From positions 27,998-91,997 of the forward strand of contig NZ_LMUS01000008.1 in assembly GCF_009765835.1 (NCBI RefSeq): a stretch of DNA of 64,000 bases, given 5' to 3'. Of this stretch, positions 51,718 through 60,593 are shown piece after piece; positions within the stretch are counted from its first letter, which is position 1, and each line of letters begins with the position of its first letter. This stretch comes from Granulicella sp. L56. Lineage in GTDB: Bacteria > Acidobacteriota > Terriglobia > Terriglobales > Acidobacteriaceae. The translations under genes and the position numbers were made by a program. Below the pieces are notes generated by a model. That model was given only the letters and a program-made list of their open reading frames with translations. It did no database searches and was not told where the DNA came from.

Positions 51718-51974
51718 CGTTCCATCATAGTTGTTATGGGGCAGGTGCGGTGGCGATCTCGTGGATGCGGAGTGGGTGAGCTAAATGCGAAAGATGCAGC
51801 ATGTTTCCCCAAAGAGTTTTTCGTGGTTTTTTATCTAGACGGCGAGACGTTATGGTGGAAGAAAGCATCATAGGAGAAACGCTAATGCTTCCTGTGCGAT
51901 CAATTGATGAAATCAAGGGCCGTACGTCGAGGTGGCCTTCCATGTAACCAAACTTTCGATAGACCGGAGATACG

Positions 51975-53228
51975 ATGACCTTGTTGCTGGTGCAGATGAC
52001 TACAGTATTGCTGACCGCCCTTCTCTGCGGGTGGATCGCTCGCAAGCTCGGCCAGGCGAGGGTTATTGGCGAGATCTTAGGCGGCATTCTGATTGGCCCG
52101 TCGGTCTTTGGCCGTGTCGCGCCGCATAGCTGGGCAACATTGTTTCCTCAAAGCTCTTTTGGCTCGTTCGAGATATTGAGCACGATTGGACTGATCCTCT
52201 TTCTCTTTCTCATTGGAAGTGAACTCGACTACGAGCATCTGCGCCAGCAGAAGGGGACAGCCACGCTTGCGAGTGGGATGAGCATCCTGTTCCCGTTCAT
52301 CATGGCGGCGATTGTTGCTCATCCGCTGCGCATTCGATTTGCCCCGGATGGAATTGGCAGTATTCCCTTCGTCCTTTTCCTCGGCATCTCGATGAGCATC
52401 ACGGCCTTTCCGGTATTGGCCCGCATACTGGAAGAAAGAGGACTGCAATCGACGCCGTTGGGCACGACTGCGCTGATGTGCGCCGCAGTGGATGATGTAT
52501 GCGCGTGGATGCTGCTTGCAATTGCTCTGACGCTGCTTCCTCATAGTGAGCACTCAATGGGTTTGCACTACAGATTTCTGCTTTTGTGCGGATATCTTGT
52601 CATCATGCTGGGCGTCGTTCGTCCGCTTGGAAACTGGCTCGTCAGACGCAAGGACAGTATTGGATTTTCTTATGAGCTTCTGGGGATTATTGTCGCCGTC
52701 GCACTTTCTTCCGCGGCAGCGACGGAGGCGATCGGCGTGCATCCTCTGTTTGGCGCGTTTCTGGCGGGTGTTTGCTTTCCACGGATCAAGAGTTGGCAGG
52801 TCGCAATCAGAACGCGTGTGGACACGATCGTATCGGTACTGCTTCTGCCGCTCTTCTTTGCTTTGACGGGGATGCGGACACGGTTGGATCTGCTGACCGG
52901 AAACAAAATATGGTTCTGGATGGGGGTTGTTCTGATTGTCGCTGTCGCCGGAAAGATGGGAGGCGCAGTGCTCGCGGCGCGGTGGACCGGGCAGTCGTGG
53001 CAGAATGCGGTGGCCTTGGGAGCTTTGCTCAATACCCGTGGTCTGGTGGAGTTGATTGTTCTGAATATCGCCTATAACGCTCATGTCTTTTCGCCGACAC
53101 TGTTTACCATGCTGGTTGTTATGGCGTTGGTTACGACCATGATCACGACGCCGGTGCTCAACCTGCTTGGTATTGAAGACCGGGGCCAGAAGGGCCAGGA
53201 TCTTGCGGTTCTGGCTTCAGCCGATTGA
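51975..53228 (+). CDS. Cation/proton antiporter, CPA2 family
   Basis: 417 residues with about twelve membrane segments. Conserved features: RVIGEILGGILIGPSVFG in the N-terminal part, then FLFLIGSELDYE, SITAFPVLARILEERG and ALMCAAVDDVCAWMLLA, in which the paired Asp residues form the ion site, then HPLFGAFLAGVCFP and ALLNTRGLVELIVLN. It should exchange K+ or Na+ for H+. There is no C-terminal TrkA-N domain. A GGAG box lies five bases before the ATG. It stands alone. Confidence 0.92.
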   Translation: MTLLLVQMTTVLLTALLCGWIARKLGQARVIGEILGGILIGPSVFGRVAPHSWATLFPQSSFGSFEILSTIGLILFLFLIGSELDYEHLRQQKGTATLASGMSILFPFIMAAIVAHPLRIRFAPDGIGSIPFVLFLGISMSITAFPVLARILEERGLQSTPLGTTALMCAAVDDVCAWMLLAIALTLLPHSEHSMGLHYRFLLLCGYLVIMLGVVRPLGNWLVRRKDSIGFSYELLGIIVAVALSSAAATEAIGVHPLFGAFLAGVCFPRIKSWQVAIRTRVDTIVSVLLLPLFFALTGMRTRLDLLTGNKIWFWMGVVLIVAVAGKMGGAVLAARWTGQSWQNAVALGALLNTRGLVELIVLNIAYNAHVFSPTLFTMLVVMALVTTMITTPVLNLLGIEDRGQKGQDLAVLASAD

Positions 53229-53263
53229 GGCATCGAGATTCTTTGATGTCAGGCCGAGCAAGA

Positions 53264-54646
53264 TCAGGTTAGTTCGTTTGCCGTGATGATTTCGCGGATG
53301 AGGGGTTGGAGATTTGGTGGGGTTGTAGAGATTTGTAACGTTTTCTGGAGCATATGTTCAGGCTCTTCCAAGAGGGACTTTTCTTCCGAGAAGAGAGTGA
53401 CAAGCGGCTGGCCTTTTTTGAGGTGATCGCCTAGCTTGGCGTGCATCTCGATGCCTGCGTGGGCGCTGACGGGATCGCCGGGTTTGGCGCGGCCTGCTCC
53501 AAGACGCTGGACGGCCCAGCCTACTTGTTTGCAGTCCATGCTGCTGAGGTAGCCATCCTGCGAGGCGGTGAGGGTGCGCGTGGCGGTGGGTTTGTGGAAG
53601 GCTGCGGGGTCTTCGAAGATGGTGGTGTCGCCGCCCTGGGCTGCGATGATCTTGAGCCACGCCTTGTAGGCTTCGCCGCTGGTGAGGATTTCGTCGGAGA
53701 GCTTGGCGCCTGCTTCTGGAGTGGCGGCGTGACCGGCGAGGTGGAGCATCCATCCGGAGAGGATGTTCGAGAGTTCGATGAGGTCGGCGGACATTCGATG
53801 GCGTTTGCCCTGCATGATGTCGACGCACTCCCATACTTCGACCCAGTTGCCGGAGAAGCGGCCTAAGGGCTCCTCCATGGAGGTGAGGAGCGCGGCGGTG
53901 CGGGTGCCGGAGGCTTCGCCGGTGCGGACCATGAGTTCGGCGAGGAATTTTGATTTTTCGTAGGTGGGCATGAAAGCTCCGCTGCCTACTTTGACGTCGA
54001 GGACGAGGGCGTTGAGGCTCTCGGCGAGCTTCTTGCTCATGATGCTGGCGCAGATGAGGAAGGGAGATTCGACGGTGCCGGTGTGGTCGCGGAGGGCGTA
54101 GAGGATGCGGTCGGCGGGAACGATGCGCGGGGTCTGGCCGATGAGGGCGGCTCCGCACTCTTTTAATAAAGATGTGAGTTGCTGGAGGTTGAGCTGGGTG
54201 TCGAAGCCGGGGATGGTTTCTAGTTTGTCGAGCGTGCCGCCGGTGTGGCCAAGCGAGCGACCGCTGATCATGGGGACGCAGATGCCGGGGACTCCGGCGG
54301 GGGTGGGTGATGCGAGGCCTGCGGCGGCGAGGATGGGGGCGATGAGCAGGGAGGTTTTGTCGCCGACTCCGCCGGTGGAGTGCTTGTCTACCGTGAAGGT
54401 GTGGAGGGGCGCGGCATCAAAGGTTTCGCCGGAGAAGCGCATGGCAGTGGTGAGCGTGGCGAGTTCGCGGGTGTCGAAGCCGCGCTGGAAGACGGCCATG
54501 AGGAAGCTGGCGATCTGAGCGTCGGTGACTAATTGTTTTTCTGGCGTGCGGTCTACGATGGCGCGGATGAAGGATTGGATCTCGGCGTCGGTGAGGGCGA
54601 GGCCGTCGCGCTTGTGGAGGATGACGTCGATGGGATGGATGGTCAT
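53264..54646 (-). CDS. Pyrimidine-nucleoside (thymidine) phosphorylase
   Basis: 460 residues with the three-domain plan of family NP-II: DVILHKRDGLALTDAEIQSFI and TRELATLTTAMRFSGE at the N-terminus, then VDKHSTGGVGDKTSLLIAPI (phosphate site, conserved Lys-His-Ser), SGRSLGHTGGTLDKLE, and LVLDVKVGSGAFM with catalytic Lys. The C-terminal domain ends with an HAKLGDHLKKGQPLVTLFS-like biotinyl-type fold. It cleaves thymidine and uridine to base and (deoxy)ribose-1-phosphate. The cytidine deaminase gene lies 150 bases upstream on the same strand, so the two probably act in sequence on pyrimidine nucleosides. Confidence 0.93.
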   Translation of the reverse strand: MTIHPIDVILHKRDGLALTDAEIQSFIRAIVDRTPEKQLVTDAQIASFLMAVFQRGFDTRELATLTTAMRFSGETFDAAPLHTFTVDKHSTGGVGDKTSLLIAPILAAAGLASPTPAGVPGICVPMISGRSLGHTGGTLDKLETIPGFDTQLNLQQLTSLLKECGAALIGQTPRIVPADRILYALRDHTGTVESPFLICASIMSKKLAESLNALVLDVKVGSGAFMPTYEKSKFLAELMVRTGEASGTRTAALLTSMEEPLGRFSGNWVEVWECVDIMQGKRHRMSADLIELSNILSGWMLHLAGHAATPEAGAKLSDEILTSGEAYKAWLKIIAAQGGDTTIFEDPAAFHKPTATRTLTASQDGYLSSMDCKQVGWAVQRLGAGRAKPGDPVSAHAGIEMHAKLGDHLKKGQPLVTLFSEEKSLLEEPEHMLQKTLQISTTPPNLQPLIREIITANELT

Positions 54647-54698
54647 GGCTTGTCTTGTCTATTAGAGCAGTATCGAGGGAATGGAGTTAAGGGCAACG

Positions 54699-54759
54699 GC
54701 AAAATACAGGGGTCTCTCCGCTGCGGCGGCAAAAGGCCGCCTTCGGTCGAGATGACGTG
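54699..54759 (-). repeat. Dispersed repeat family A, complete copy
   Basis: Plus-strand CAAAATACAGGGGTCTCTCC, GCTGCGGCGGCAAAAGGCCG, CCTTCGGTCGAGATGACGTG, between thymidine phosphorylase and cytidine deaminase. Confidence 0.9.
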
Positions 54760-54796
54760 CTCTTTTGGGGGGATGACTTCTTAAACTTTTCCGGCG

Positions 54797-55228
54797 CTAT
54801 TGCTTCAGTACGAAAGCTGCGGGGAGGAGGTCGGCGATGGTGGCGTGGTTGAAGGTGCCGTCTTGATTGGGGAAGAAGATGATGGTGTTTGGGGTGCTGA
54901 ATTCGAGGATGGTTTGGCGGCAGGCTCCGCAGGGTTGGCTGGCGGCATGGTTGAGGTTGGCGACGGCGATGGCGCGGATGCGGAGGTCAGGGCCGTGGAG
55001 AGCGACGGCGGAGGTGATGGCAGTCTGCTCGGCGCAGGTGGTGAGGCGGTAGGAGGCGTTTTCTACGTTGCAGCCGGTGACGATGGAGCCGTCTTCGAGG
55101 AGAACAGCGGCGCCTACGCGGAAGTGACTATAGGGGGCGTAGGCGTTCTTAGCGGCGGCGGCAGCTTTCTGCTGGAGCTGCTCGATCAGAGAGGGGGTGA
55201 GGTCGGCGGTTGGATTCGACGGCATGTT
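54797..55228 (-). CDS. cdd: Cytidine deaminase
   Basis: 143 residues from ATG 55228 (MPSNPTADLTPS), typical for the small tetrameric enzyme. Zinc site: GCNVENASYRLTTCAEQTAI provides one Cys and the catalytic Glu, and PCGACRQTILEF the other two Cys. YAPYSHFRVGAAVLLEDG is the N-terminal signature. It converts cytidine and deoxycytidine to uridine forms, which thymidine phosphorylase (downstream) cleaves. A dispersed repeat B lies immediately upstream (55264-55354). Confidence 0.93.
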   Translation of the reverse strand, partial: NMPSNPTADLTPSLIEQLQQKAAAAAKNAYAPYSHFRVGAAVLLEDGSIVTGCNVENASYRLTTCAEQTAITSAVALHGPDLRIRAIAVANLNHAASQPCGACRQTILEFSTPNTIIFFPNQDGTFNHATIADLLPAAFVLKQ

Positions 55229-55263
55229 TGTGAGGCTAATCGGTGCCTGGATGAATGGCAAGG

Positions 55264-55354
55264 CATGGGGCGGGCCTTCAGCCCTCGGCTCGATTGGTTT
55301 ACATGGTACCTGGGCCGATGGCCCAGGCTGGTATAGGGTTGTGTCGTTGGCGCT
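55264..55354 (+). repeat. Dispersed repeat family B, copy 2
   Basis: ATGGGGCGGGCCTTCAGCCC, TCGG, variable part, ATGGTACCTGGGCCGATGGC, CCAGGCTGGTATAGGG and GTCGTTGGCGCT. It matches 43525-43611; here the central stem CCTGGGCC-GAT-GGCCCAGG is also palindromic, with compensated changes. It separates cdd from cheA. Confidence 0.85.
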
Positions 55355-55449
55355 CGATAGTATAAGGCGCGCTGTTAGTGTTGCGTGGGTATCCAGATAG
55401 GCAAGTGCGGGTGGCTAATGATTTAGTTGTGTCTACCGATAAATAGTTT

Positions 55450-57585
55450 GTGGATGACCTGACCAAAGAATTTATCGCAGAGAGCCAGGAAGGGCTGGAC
55501 CGGATGGAACGGTGCCTGACTGAGCTTGAGGTGCGGCCTGACGACGAGGAGCTGGTGGGAGAGATCTTCCGCTCGGTGCATACGATCAAAGGGACGACCG
55601 GGTTTCTGGGCTTTGACCGGCTGGAGAAGCTGGCGCATACCGGGGAGCATCTGCTGGGCTCGCTGCGGGATGGCAAGCTGGCGGTGACTTCGGAGCTGAT
55701 TAGCGGGCTGCTGAGTCTGCTGGATGGATTGCGCGCCATTCTTGCCCTGATTGAAGAGACGGGCGGCGAAGGGACGAGGGCTAATGATGAAGACGGCGAA
55801 TTGATCGCCGAGCTTACGGCTTTGAACGGGGCTGCGCCGCCTCCGGTAGAGGTAGGGCAGCATGTAGAGGCTGAGGTCCATGCGGCGGCAACGCCTGCGG
55901 CGGGTACGGCTTCTGCGGCGGCGATGGGTGGCGGCGACAAGACGCTGCGTATTGATGTCGATGTGCTCAACCGCATGATGAATCTGGTGGGTGAGCTGGT
56001 GCTGACGCGCAACCAGATGTTGCAGAGCAATACAGAGGCTGCGAATTTTCCTGAGCTGGCGCGGCGGTTGGACAGCGTTACGGCGGACCTGCGCGAGACG
56101 GTGATGCAGGCGCGTATGCAGCCGGTGGGAAATTTGTTCGGCAAGTTTCCGCGGCTGGTGAGAGATCTGGCGCGGACCTGCGGACGCGATGTAAGGATCG
56201 AGTTCAGCGGGCAGGAGACGGGGCTGGACAAGAGCCTACTCGAGGCGATTAAGGATCCGCTGACCCATGCGGTGCGGAACGCCGTCGATCACGGAATTGA
56301 AGCGCCGCATGTTCGCGTGCTGGCGGGTAAATCTGCCGAGGGATGCGTGAAGCTGAGGGCGTTTCATCAGGGCGGCTCGGTGGTGATCGAAGTTGCGGAT
56401 GATGGCGCGGGTATTGGCATCGAGCGCGTGCTGGCGAAGGCGGTGGAGCGCAATCTGGTGACGGCAGAGCAGGCTGCGGGGATGTCGGAGCGGGAGGCGT
56501 TGCAGCTTATTTTTCTGCCTGGGTTTTCGACGGCGGCGGCGGTGACGACTGTGTCGGGGCGCGGCGTCGGTATGGACGTGGTGCGCGCGAATGTCGAGAA
56601 GGTGGGCGGCAGCGTTGAAGTGGAATCGAAGATGGGGCAGGGAACGACGCTGCGGTTGCGGGTTCCGCTGACGCTGGCAATTGTTCCCGCGCTGGTGGTG
56701 CGAAGCGGTGGGCAGAGCTTTGCGTTGCCGCAGACTGCGCTGGTGGAGCTGGTGTATGTGCCCAGGCGTGATGCACAAAAGGCAGTCGAAAAGATTGGTG
56801 CGGCCGAGCTTTACCGGCTGCGGGAGCGGCTGCTGCCGATGGTGTGGCTGGACCGGCTGCTCGGGTTGGATTCGCAGTGGACCGACGAGGCGCACGGATT
56901 TTATCTGGCGGTGCTGGAGGCAGAGGGTTGCCGCTATGGACTGGTGGTCGATGACTTGCTGGCTCCGGAAGAGATTGTCGTGAAGCCGCTGTCGTCGGTG
57001 CTGCGCGAGATTGGCTTGTTCTCTGGAGCGACGGTGCTGGGGAATGGAACGCTGGCGCTGATTCTTGACATCGCGGCGACTGCTGCTCGTGCGGGAGTGA
57101 AGCCGACGGAAGAAGAGGTGGAGGAGATTGAGGTGGCGAAGGTGGAAGATGCAGCGGATGTTTCGTTCATGGTCTTTGAAGAGCGCGTGAAAGAACGCAC
57201 CGCGCTGCCTCTGGATGTCGTGGAGCGGATTGAGAGCGTGCCGCTGACGCAGATTGAGTATGCGGGCGGGCGGGCGCTGTTGCAGTACCGTGGCGATCTG
57301 CTGCCTTTGCGCGATGACGGCAATGTGTTGGCGGAGATGGAGGCGAGTGCGCAGACGGGCGACGAAGCTTTGGTGACGGTACTGATCTGCGCCAATGCGG
57401 GTGTGGGCGGACGGCACAGGATCGGCATGGTGGTGCGGCGGGTGCTCGATGTCTCTACGGGCAGGATGCTGGATCAGGATGCAGCGTCGGAGGGGATGGA
57501 GATGGCGTTGGTAAAGGAGAAGCTGACGATGGTTCATCACCAGTTCGGCATGAAGGCGGCGGCGGGCTGGAAGGAGGTTGCGTGA
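55450..57585 (+). CDS. cheA: Chemotaxis histidine kinase CheA, P2-less, with two CheW-like domains
   Basis: 711 residues from GTG 55450. Hpt domain with phosphorylation site His44 (SVHTIKGTTGFLG), then only a short Ala-rich linker where the CheY/CheB-binding P2 domain would usually be. Dimerisation helix (IDVDVLNRMMNLVGELVLTRNQML), HATPase_c (HAVRNAVDHGIE, VADDGAGI, GRGVGMDV) and two C-terminal CheW-like domains (about 415-545 and 575-700). It donates phosphate to the CheY and CheB encoded next. There is no ribosome site of note, and the start is GTG. The stop overlaps cheW (GTGA), so translation is coupled. Confidence 0.92.
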   Translation: MDDLTKEFIAESQEGLDRMERCLTELEVRPDDEELVGEIFRSVHTIKGTTGFLGFDRLEKLAHTGEHLLGSLRDGKLAVTSELISGLLSLLDGLRAILALIEETGGEGTRANDEDGELIAELTALNGAAPPPVEVGQHVEAEVHAAATPAAGTASAAAMGGGDKTLRIDVDVLNRMMNLVGELVLTRNQMLQSNTEAANFPELARRLDSVTADLRETVMQARMQPVGNLFGKFPRLVRDLARTCGRDVRIEFSGQETGLDKSLLEAIKDPLTHAVRNAVDHGIEAPHVRVLAGKSAEGCVKLRAFHQGGSVVIEVADDGAGIGIERVLAKAVERNLVTAEQAAGMSEREALQLIFLPGFSTAAAVTTVSGRGVGMDVVRANVEKVGGSVEVESKMGQGTTLRLRVPLTLAIVPALVVRSGGQSFALPQTALVELVYVPRRDAQKAVEKIGAAELYRLRERLLPMVWLDRLLGLDSQWTDEAHGFYLAVLEAEGCRYGLVVDDLLAPEEIVVKPLSSVLREIGLFSGATVLGNGTLALILDIAATAARAGVKPTEEEVEEIEVAKVEDAADVSFMVFEERVKERTALPLDVVERIESVPLTQIEYAGGRALLQYRGDLLPLRDDGNVLAEMEASAQTGDEALVTVLICANAGVGGRHRIGMVVRRVLDVSTGRMLDQDAASEGMEMALVKEKLTMVHHQFGMKAAAGWKEVA

Positions 57586-58118
57586 ATATCTCCAGGGGAA
57601 GCGTGATGGATGAGATGCAGGACGAAGATGATGCGGTGTCGTTGTGCTCGCTGTTTTCGGGGAGCGAGAGCTTTGGCATCGACACGCGCAAGATTCGTGA
57701 GGTGCTGGGCAAGCGCGAGTTGCAGCAGGTGCCGATGGCTCCGGCGTACATCGGGGGAGTGGTGCCGTATCGCGGCGAGGTACTGACGACGGTGAACCTT
57801 CGCGCGCTGTTGGGAATGAGTGAGAACAGCGCGGCGAGCTGCATTTTGGTTTTGGAAGACGATGAAGTTGCGGAACGATTTGGCCTGATGGTGGATGAGG
57901 TGGGCGGTGTGGTGACGGTGAACCGGCGAATGCTGGAGGCGAATCCGTGCACGCTGGAGGCGCGAGGGAAGTGGCTGTTCGACGGGGCTTACAAGATGCA
58001 GACGGGATTGATGGTGCAACTGGATCCGGCGAAGCTGCGGCCATCGCGGCTGTCGGAGACAGGGCTGTTCAAACAAGGTAGGACGGGAGCCATGGATGCG
58101 AGCACTGATAGTCGATGA
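57582..58118 (+). CDS. cheW: Chemotaxis scaffold CheW
   Basis: 178 residues. GTG 57582 overlaps the cheA stop by four bases and follows a strong AAGGAGG box, better than the ATG at 57606. Single CheW beta-barrel domain: VSLCSLFSGSESFGIDTRKIREVL, then VPMAPAYIGGVVPYRGEVLTTVNLRALLG and a C-terminal helix. It links CheA to receptors. No receptor gene is in the window. Its end overlaps the cheY start by 23 bases. Confidence 0.9.
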   Translation: MNISRGSVMDEMQDEDDAVSLCSLFSGSESFGIDTRKIREVLGKRELQQVPMAPAYIGGVVPYRGEVLTTVNLRALLGMSENSAASCILVLEDDEVAERFGLMVDEVGGVVTVNRRMLEANPCTLEARGKWLFDGAYKMQTGLMVQLDPAKLRPSRLSETGLFKQGRTGAMDASTDSR

Positions 58119-58467
58119 TTCGAGTTTTATCCGCGATTATCTGCGGCAGCTTCTCGACCGGATGGGAATTACGTGCGAAGAGGCTGTGAATGGAAGCAAT
58201 GCGCTTGAGGTGCTGGCGGGGGCGCAGGCGTTCGATTTAATGCTTCTGGATGTGAATATGCCGGTGATGAATGGGCTGGAGTGCGTGAAGGCTCTGCGCG
58301 AGGCGCATCTGGGGCCGGAGATGAAGGTCATGATGGTAACGACTGAGGCGGACAACTCTTTCATAACGACCGCGCTGGATAACGGCGCGGATGAGTTTTT
58401 AATGAAGCCCTTTACGCCGGAGAGCCTGCGCGAAAAGATGGCTTTGCTTGGATTCGCAGCGACCTAG
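58096..58467 (+). CDS. cheY: Single-domain response regulator CheY
   Basis: 123 residues, a stand-alone receiver. ATG 58096 follows GGGAG. Acidic pocket Asp7/Asp8, phospho-acceptor Asp52 in LLDVNMPVMNG, Thr near 79 in MVTTEAD, and Lys near 102 in FLMKPFTPE. It would carry the CheA phosphate to a motor or other output. It overlaps cheW and is followed by cheB. Confidence 0.93.
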   Translation: MRALIVDDSSFIRDYLRQLLDRMGITCEEAVNGSNALEVLAGAQAFDLMLLDVNMPVMNGLECVKALREAHLGPEMKVMMVTTEADNSFITTALDNGADEFLMKPFTPESLREKMALLGFAAT

Positions 58468-58495
58468 CGAAGAGAGATTGAAAAGGGTGGAAGTA

Positions 58496-59707
58496 ATGGG
58501 GATCTCAAGCGAACAGCCGCTTCGTGTTCTTGCGGCAGACGACTCCGCGGTGATGCGCGGAATTATGCGAAAGCTCTTCGAGATGCACGCGGAGGACAAG
58601 TTGAGTAGGCTGCCGCCGATGGAGTTGTGCGGTACAGCGCAGGATGGCGTCGAATGCATGGAGGCAGTGGCGCGTCTGGCGCCGGATGCTTTGGTCTTGG
58701 ATTTGGAGATGCCTCGGTTGAATGGGCTGGATGTTCTGGACCGGTTGCGAGATGCAAATCCGGCACTTCCGGTGATTATGTGCAGTTCTTATACCGAGCG
58801 GGGTGCGCAATCGACGCTGGAGGCGCTGGCACGCGGGGCTGCGGACTATGTGATGAAGCCGAGCGAGCAGCGTGATCTGGCTGCAGCGTTGCAATCGCTG
58901 GCGCAGCAGTTGCTGCCGAAGATCGCGGCGTTGACGAAAGGACGCAGGCGGAAGAGTGAAGAGAATGTTGCGCAGGCTGCGCAGAGCGCCAGGGGTGGCG
59001 ATGGACGGAGAGAGTCGCCGATTGAAGTCGTGGTGATTGGGCTGTCGACGGGCGGGCCGTCAGCGCTGGAGCAGATGTTGCCGCGGTTGCCGTCGAATTT
59101 TCCGGTGCCGGTGCTGATTGTGCAGCATATGCCAAAACTCTTTACGGGAGCGCTGGCGGAGAGGCTGAACAAATGCTGCGCGTTGCAAGTGAGGCAGGCT
59201 TACGACGGAGAAGCGGTTGTGCCGGGTACGGTGTGGCTGGCTCCGGGCGACTCGCATATGGAGGTGGCTGCGCGGAAGATGGGATTTGGTCTCGATGACG
59301 CCGACTCGAAGGAACGTGGAGCGAGAGTGAAGTTGCACCAGCAGGAGCCGCTGAATCATTGCCGGCCCTCGGTGGATTATTTGTTTCATTCGGCGGCGAG
59401 GCTTTATGGCGCTGGTGCGCTGGCGTTGATGATGACCGGTATGGGCGCGGATGGATTGGGTGGCGCACGAGCGGTGCATGAGGCGGGTGGCGTGGTGCTG
59501 GCGCAGGATGAGGCTACGTCGGCGGTGTGGGGAATGCCTGGGCGAGTCGCAGAGGCGGGGATTGCGGATGCCATTTTGCCGCTGGCCACGATTGCGGGCG
59601 AGTTGCGTCAAAGAGTGAATGCGGGGCGGCCGATGCGGTTGGCACAGGCTGAACACGCGGCAAGTACGACGGGTTCGCGGCGGGAGGGGATGCATGACTT
59701 GCTCTGA
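58496..59707 (+). CDS. cheB: Chemotaxis methylesterase CheB
   Basis: 403 residues from ATG 58496. The receiver domain (about 1-130) has ADDSAVMRGI and Asp69 in LVLDLEMPRLNG. A basic linker (LTKGRRRKS) follows, and then the methylesterase/deamidase domain (about 190-380): GLSTGGPSALEQML with the catalytic Ser, VQHMPKLFTGALAERL with the His, and MMTGMGADGLGGARAVH with the Asp. It demethylates receptors in adaptation. Its end overlaps the cheR start by 14 bases. Confidence 0.92.
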   Translation: MGISSEQPLRVLAADDSAVMRGIMRKLFEMHAEDKLSRLPPMELCGTAQDGVECMEAVARLAPDALVLDLEMPRLNGLDVLDRLRDANPALPVIMCSSYTERGAQSTLEALARGAADYVMKPSEQRDLAAALQSLAQQLLPKIAALTKGRRRKSEENVAQAAQSARGGDGRRESPIEVVVIGLSTGGPSALEQMLPRLPSNFPVPVLIVQHMPKLFTGALAERLNKCCALQVRQAYDGEAVVPGTVWLAPGDSHMEVAARKMGFGLDDADSKERGARVKLHQQEPLNHCRPSVDYLFHSAARLYGAGALALMMTGMGADGLGGARAVHEAGGVVLAQDEATSAVWGMPGRVAEAGIADAILPLATIAGELRQRVNAGRPMRLAQAEHAASTTGSRREGMHDLL

Positions 59708-60521
59708 TTCTGACTACGCGTATCTTCGTGAACTGGTGTTGCAACAGTCGGCCAATCGTATCGATCCATCGCGCAATGCGCTGTTCGATGCACGGCTGAA
59801 GCCGATTGCACAGAAGGCGGGTGCTTCAAATCTCAAGGACTTTGTGAGTATCCTGAAGGTCGATCGAGCGCCGCATCTTCATCGCGCCGTGGCTGAGGCG
59901 ATGACGATTAATGAGACGAGTTTTTTTCGCGATCTGAAACCGTTTGAGATGCTGCGAGAGACGATCCTTCCCCGGTTGATTGAGCAGCGGAGCGAACAGC
60001 GGCGGCTGCGCATATGGAGCGCCGCCAGCTCGACTGGGCAGGAAGCGTACAGTATCGCGATGTTGATTGCAGAACATTTTCCCATGACTGCAGGGTGGGA
60101 CGTGAAGATTATTGGGACAGATATTTCGCAGTATGTGATCGACTATGCGCGACGAGGGCGTTATCGGCGGCTGGAGGTGAATCGAGGGTTGCCTGCGCGG
60201 ATGCTGTTGAAGTATCTGGTGCGCGATGGCGAAGAGTGGATGATCTCGGATCGGATTCGCTCGATGTGTGAGTTTCAGTATGCAAACTTGTGTGAGGCCC
60301 TGCCCAAGTTGCCGGTGTTTGACCTCGTGATGTTGCGAAACGTGCTGCTTTACTTTCCGTCGCAGGACCGGAGCTATCTCTTCAAGGATGTCTACCGGTT
60401 GATGGCTCCAGATGGTTGCCTGGTGTTGGGAAATGCGGAGCAGGCGGAGGATTCGTCGGACCTGTTTGAGGTGGAGTTCGCTTCGAACTCCTATTGCTAT
60501 CGCCCTGTTGCTGGAGCCTGA
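59694..60521 (+). CDS. cheR: Chemotaxis methyltransferase CheR
   Basis: 275 residues from ATG 59694, which follows GGGAGGGG inside the cheB end. N-terminal all-helical domain (about 1-75), then the SAM-binding domain: MTINETSFFRDLKPFE, WSAASSTGQEAYSIAML (usual form CSTGEEPYS), IIGTDISQYVIDYARRG, and VMLRNVLLYF, ending FASNSYCYRPV. It methylates receptors, opposing CheB. It is the last gene of the che operon; 72 bases separate it from the helicase. Confidence 0.92.
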   Translation: MTCSDSDYAYLRELVLQQSANRIDPSRNALFDARLKPIAQKAGASNLKDFVSILKVDRAPHLHRAVAEAMTINETSFFRDLKPFEMLRETILPRLIEQRSEQRRLRIWSAASSTGQEAYSIAMLIAEHFPMTAGWDVKIIGTDISQYVIDYARRGRYRRLEVNRGLPARMLLKYLVRDGEEWMISDRIRSMCEFQYANLCEALPKLPVFDLVMLRNVLLYFPSQDRSYLFKDVYRLMAPDGCLVLGNAEQAEDSSDLFEVEFASNSYCYRPVAGA

Positions 60522-60593
60522 TTAGGAACGCGAAATGGTTTCAGTGCATCTTATAGATGTGCGGCAGGAAATGCTACTGGTGCACGTTGAACG

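Noticed and set aside
56236-58044. A long minus-strand open frame (602 codons)
   Set aside because: Antisense to cheA and cheW, rich in His/Arg/Pro with no domain; a shadow frame.
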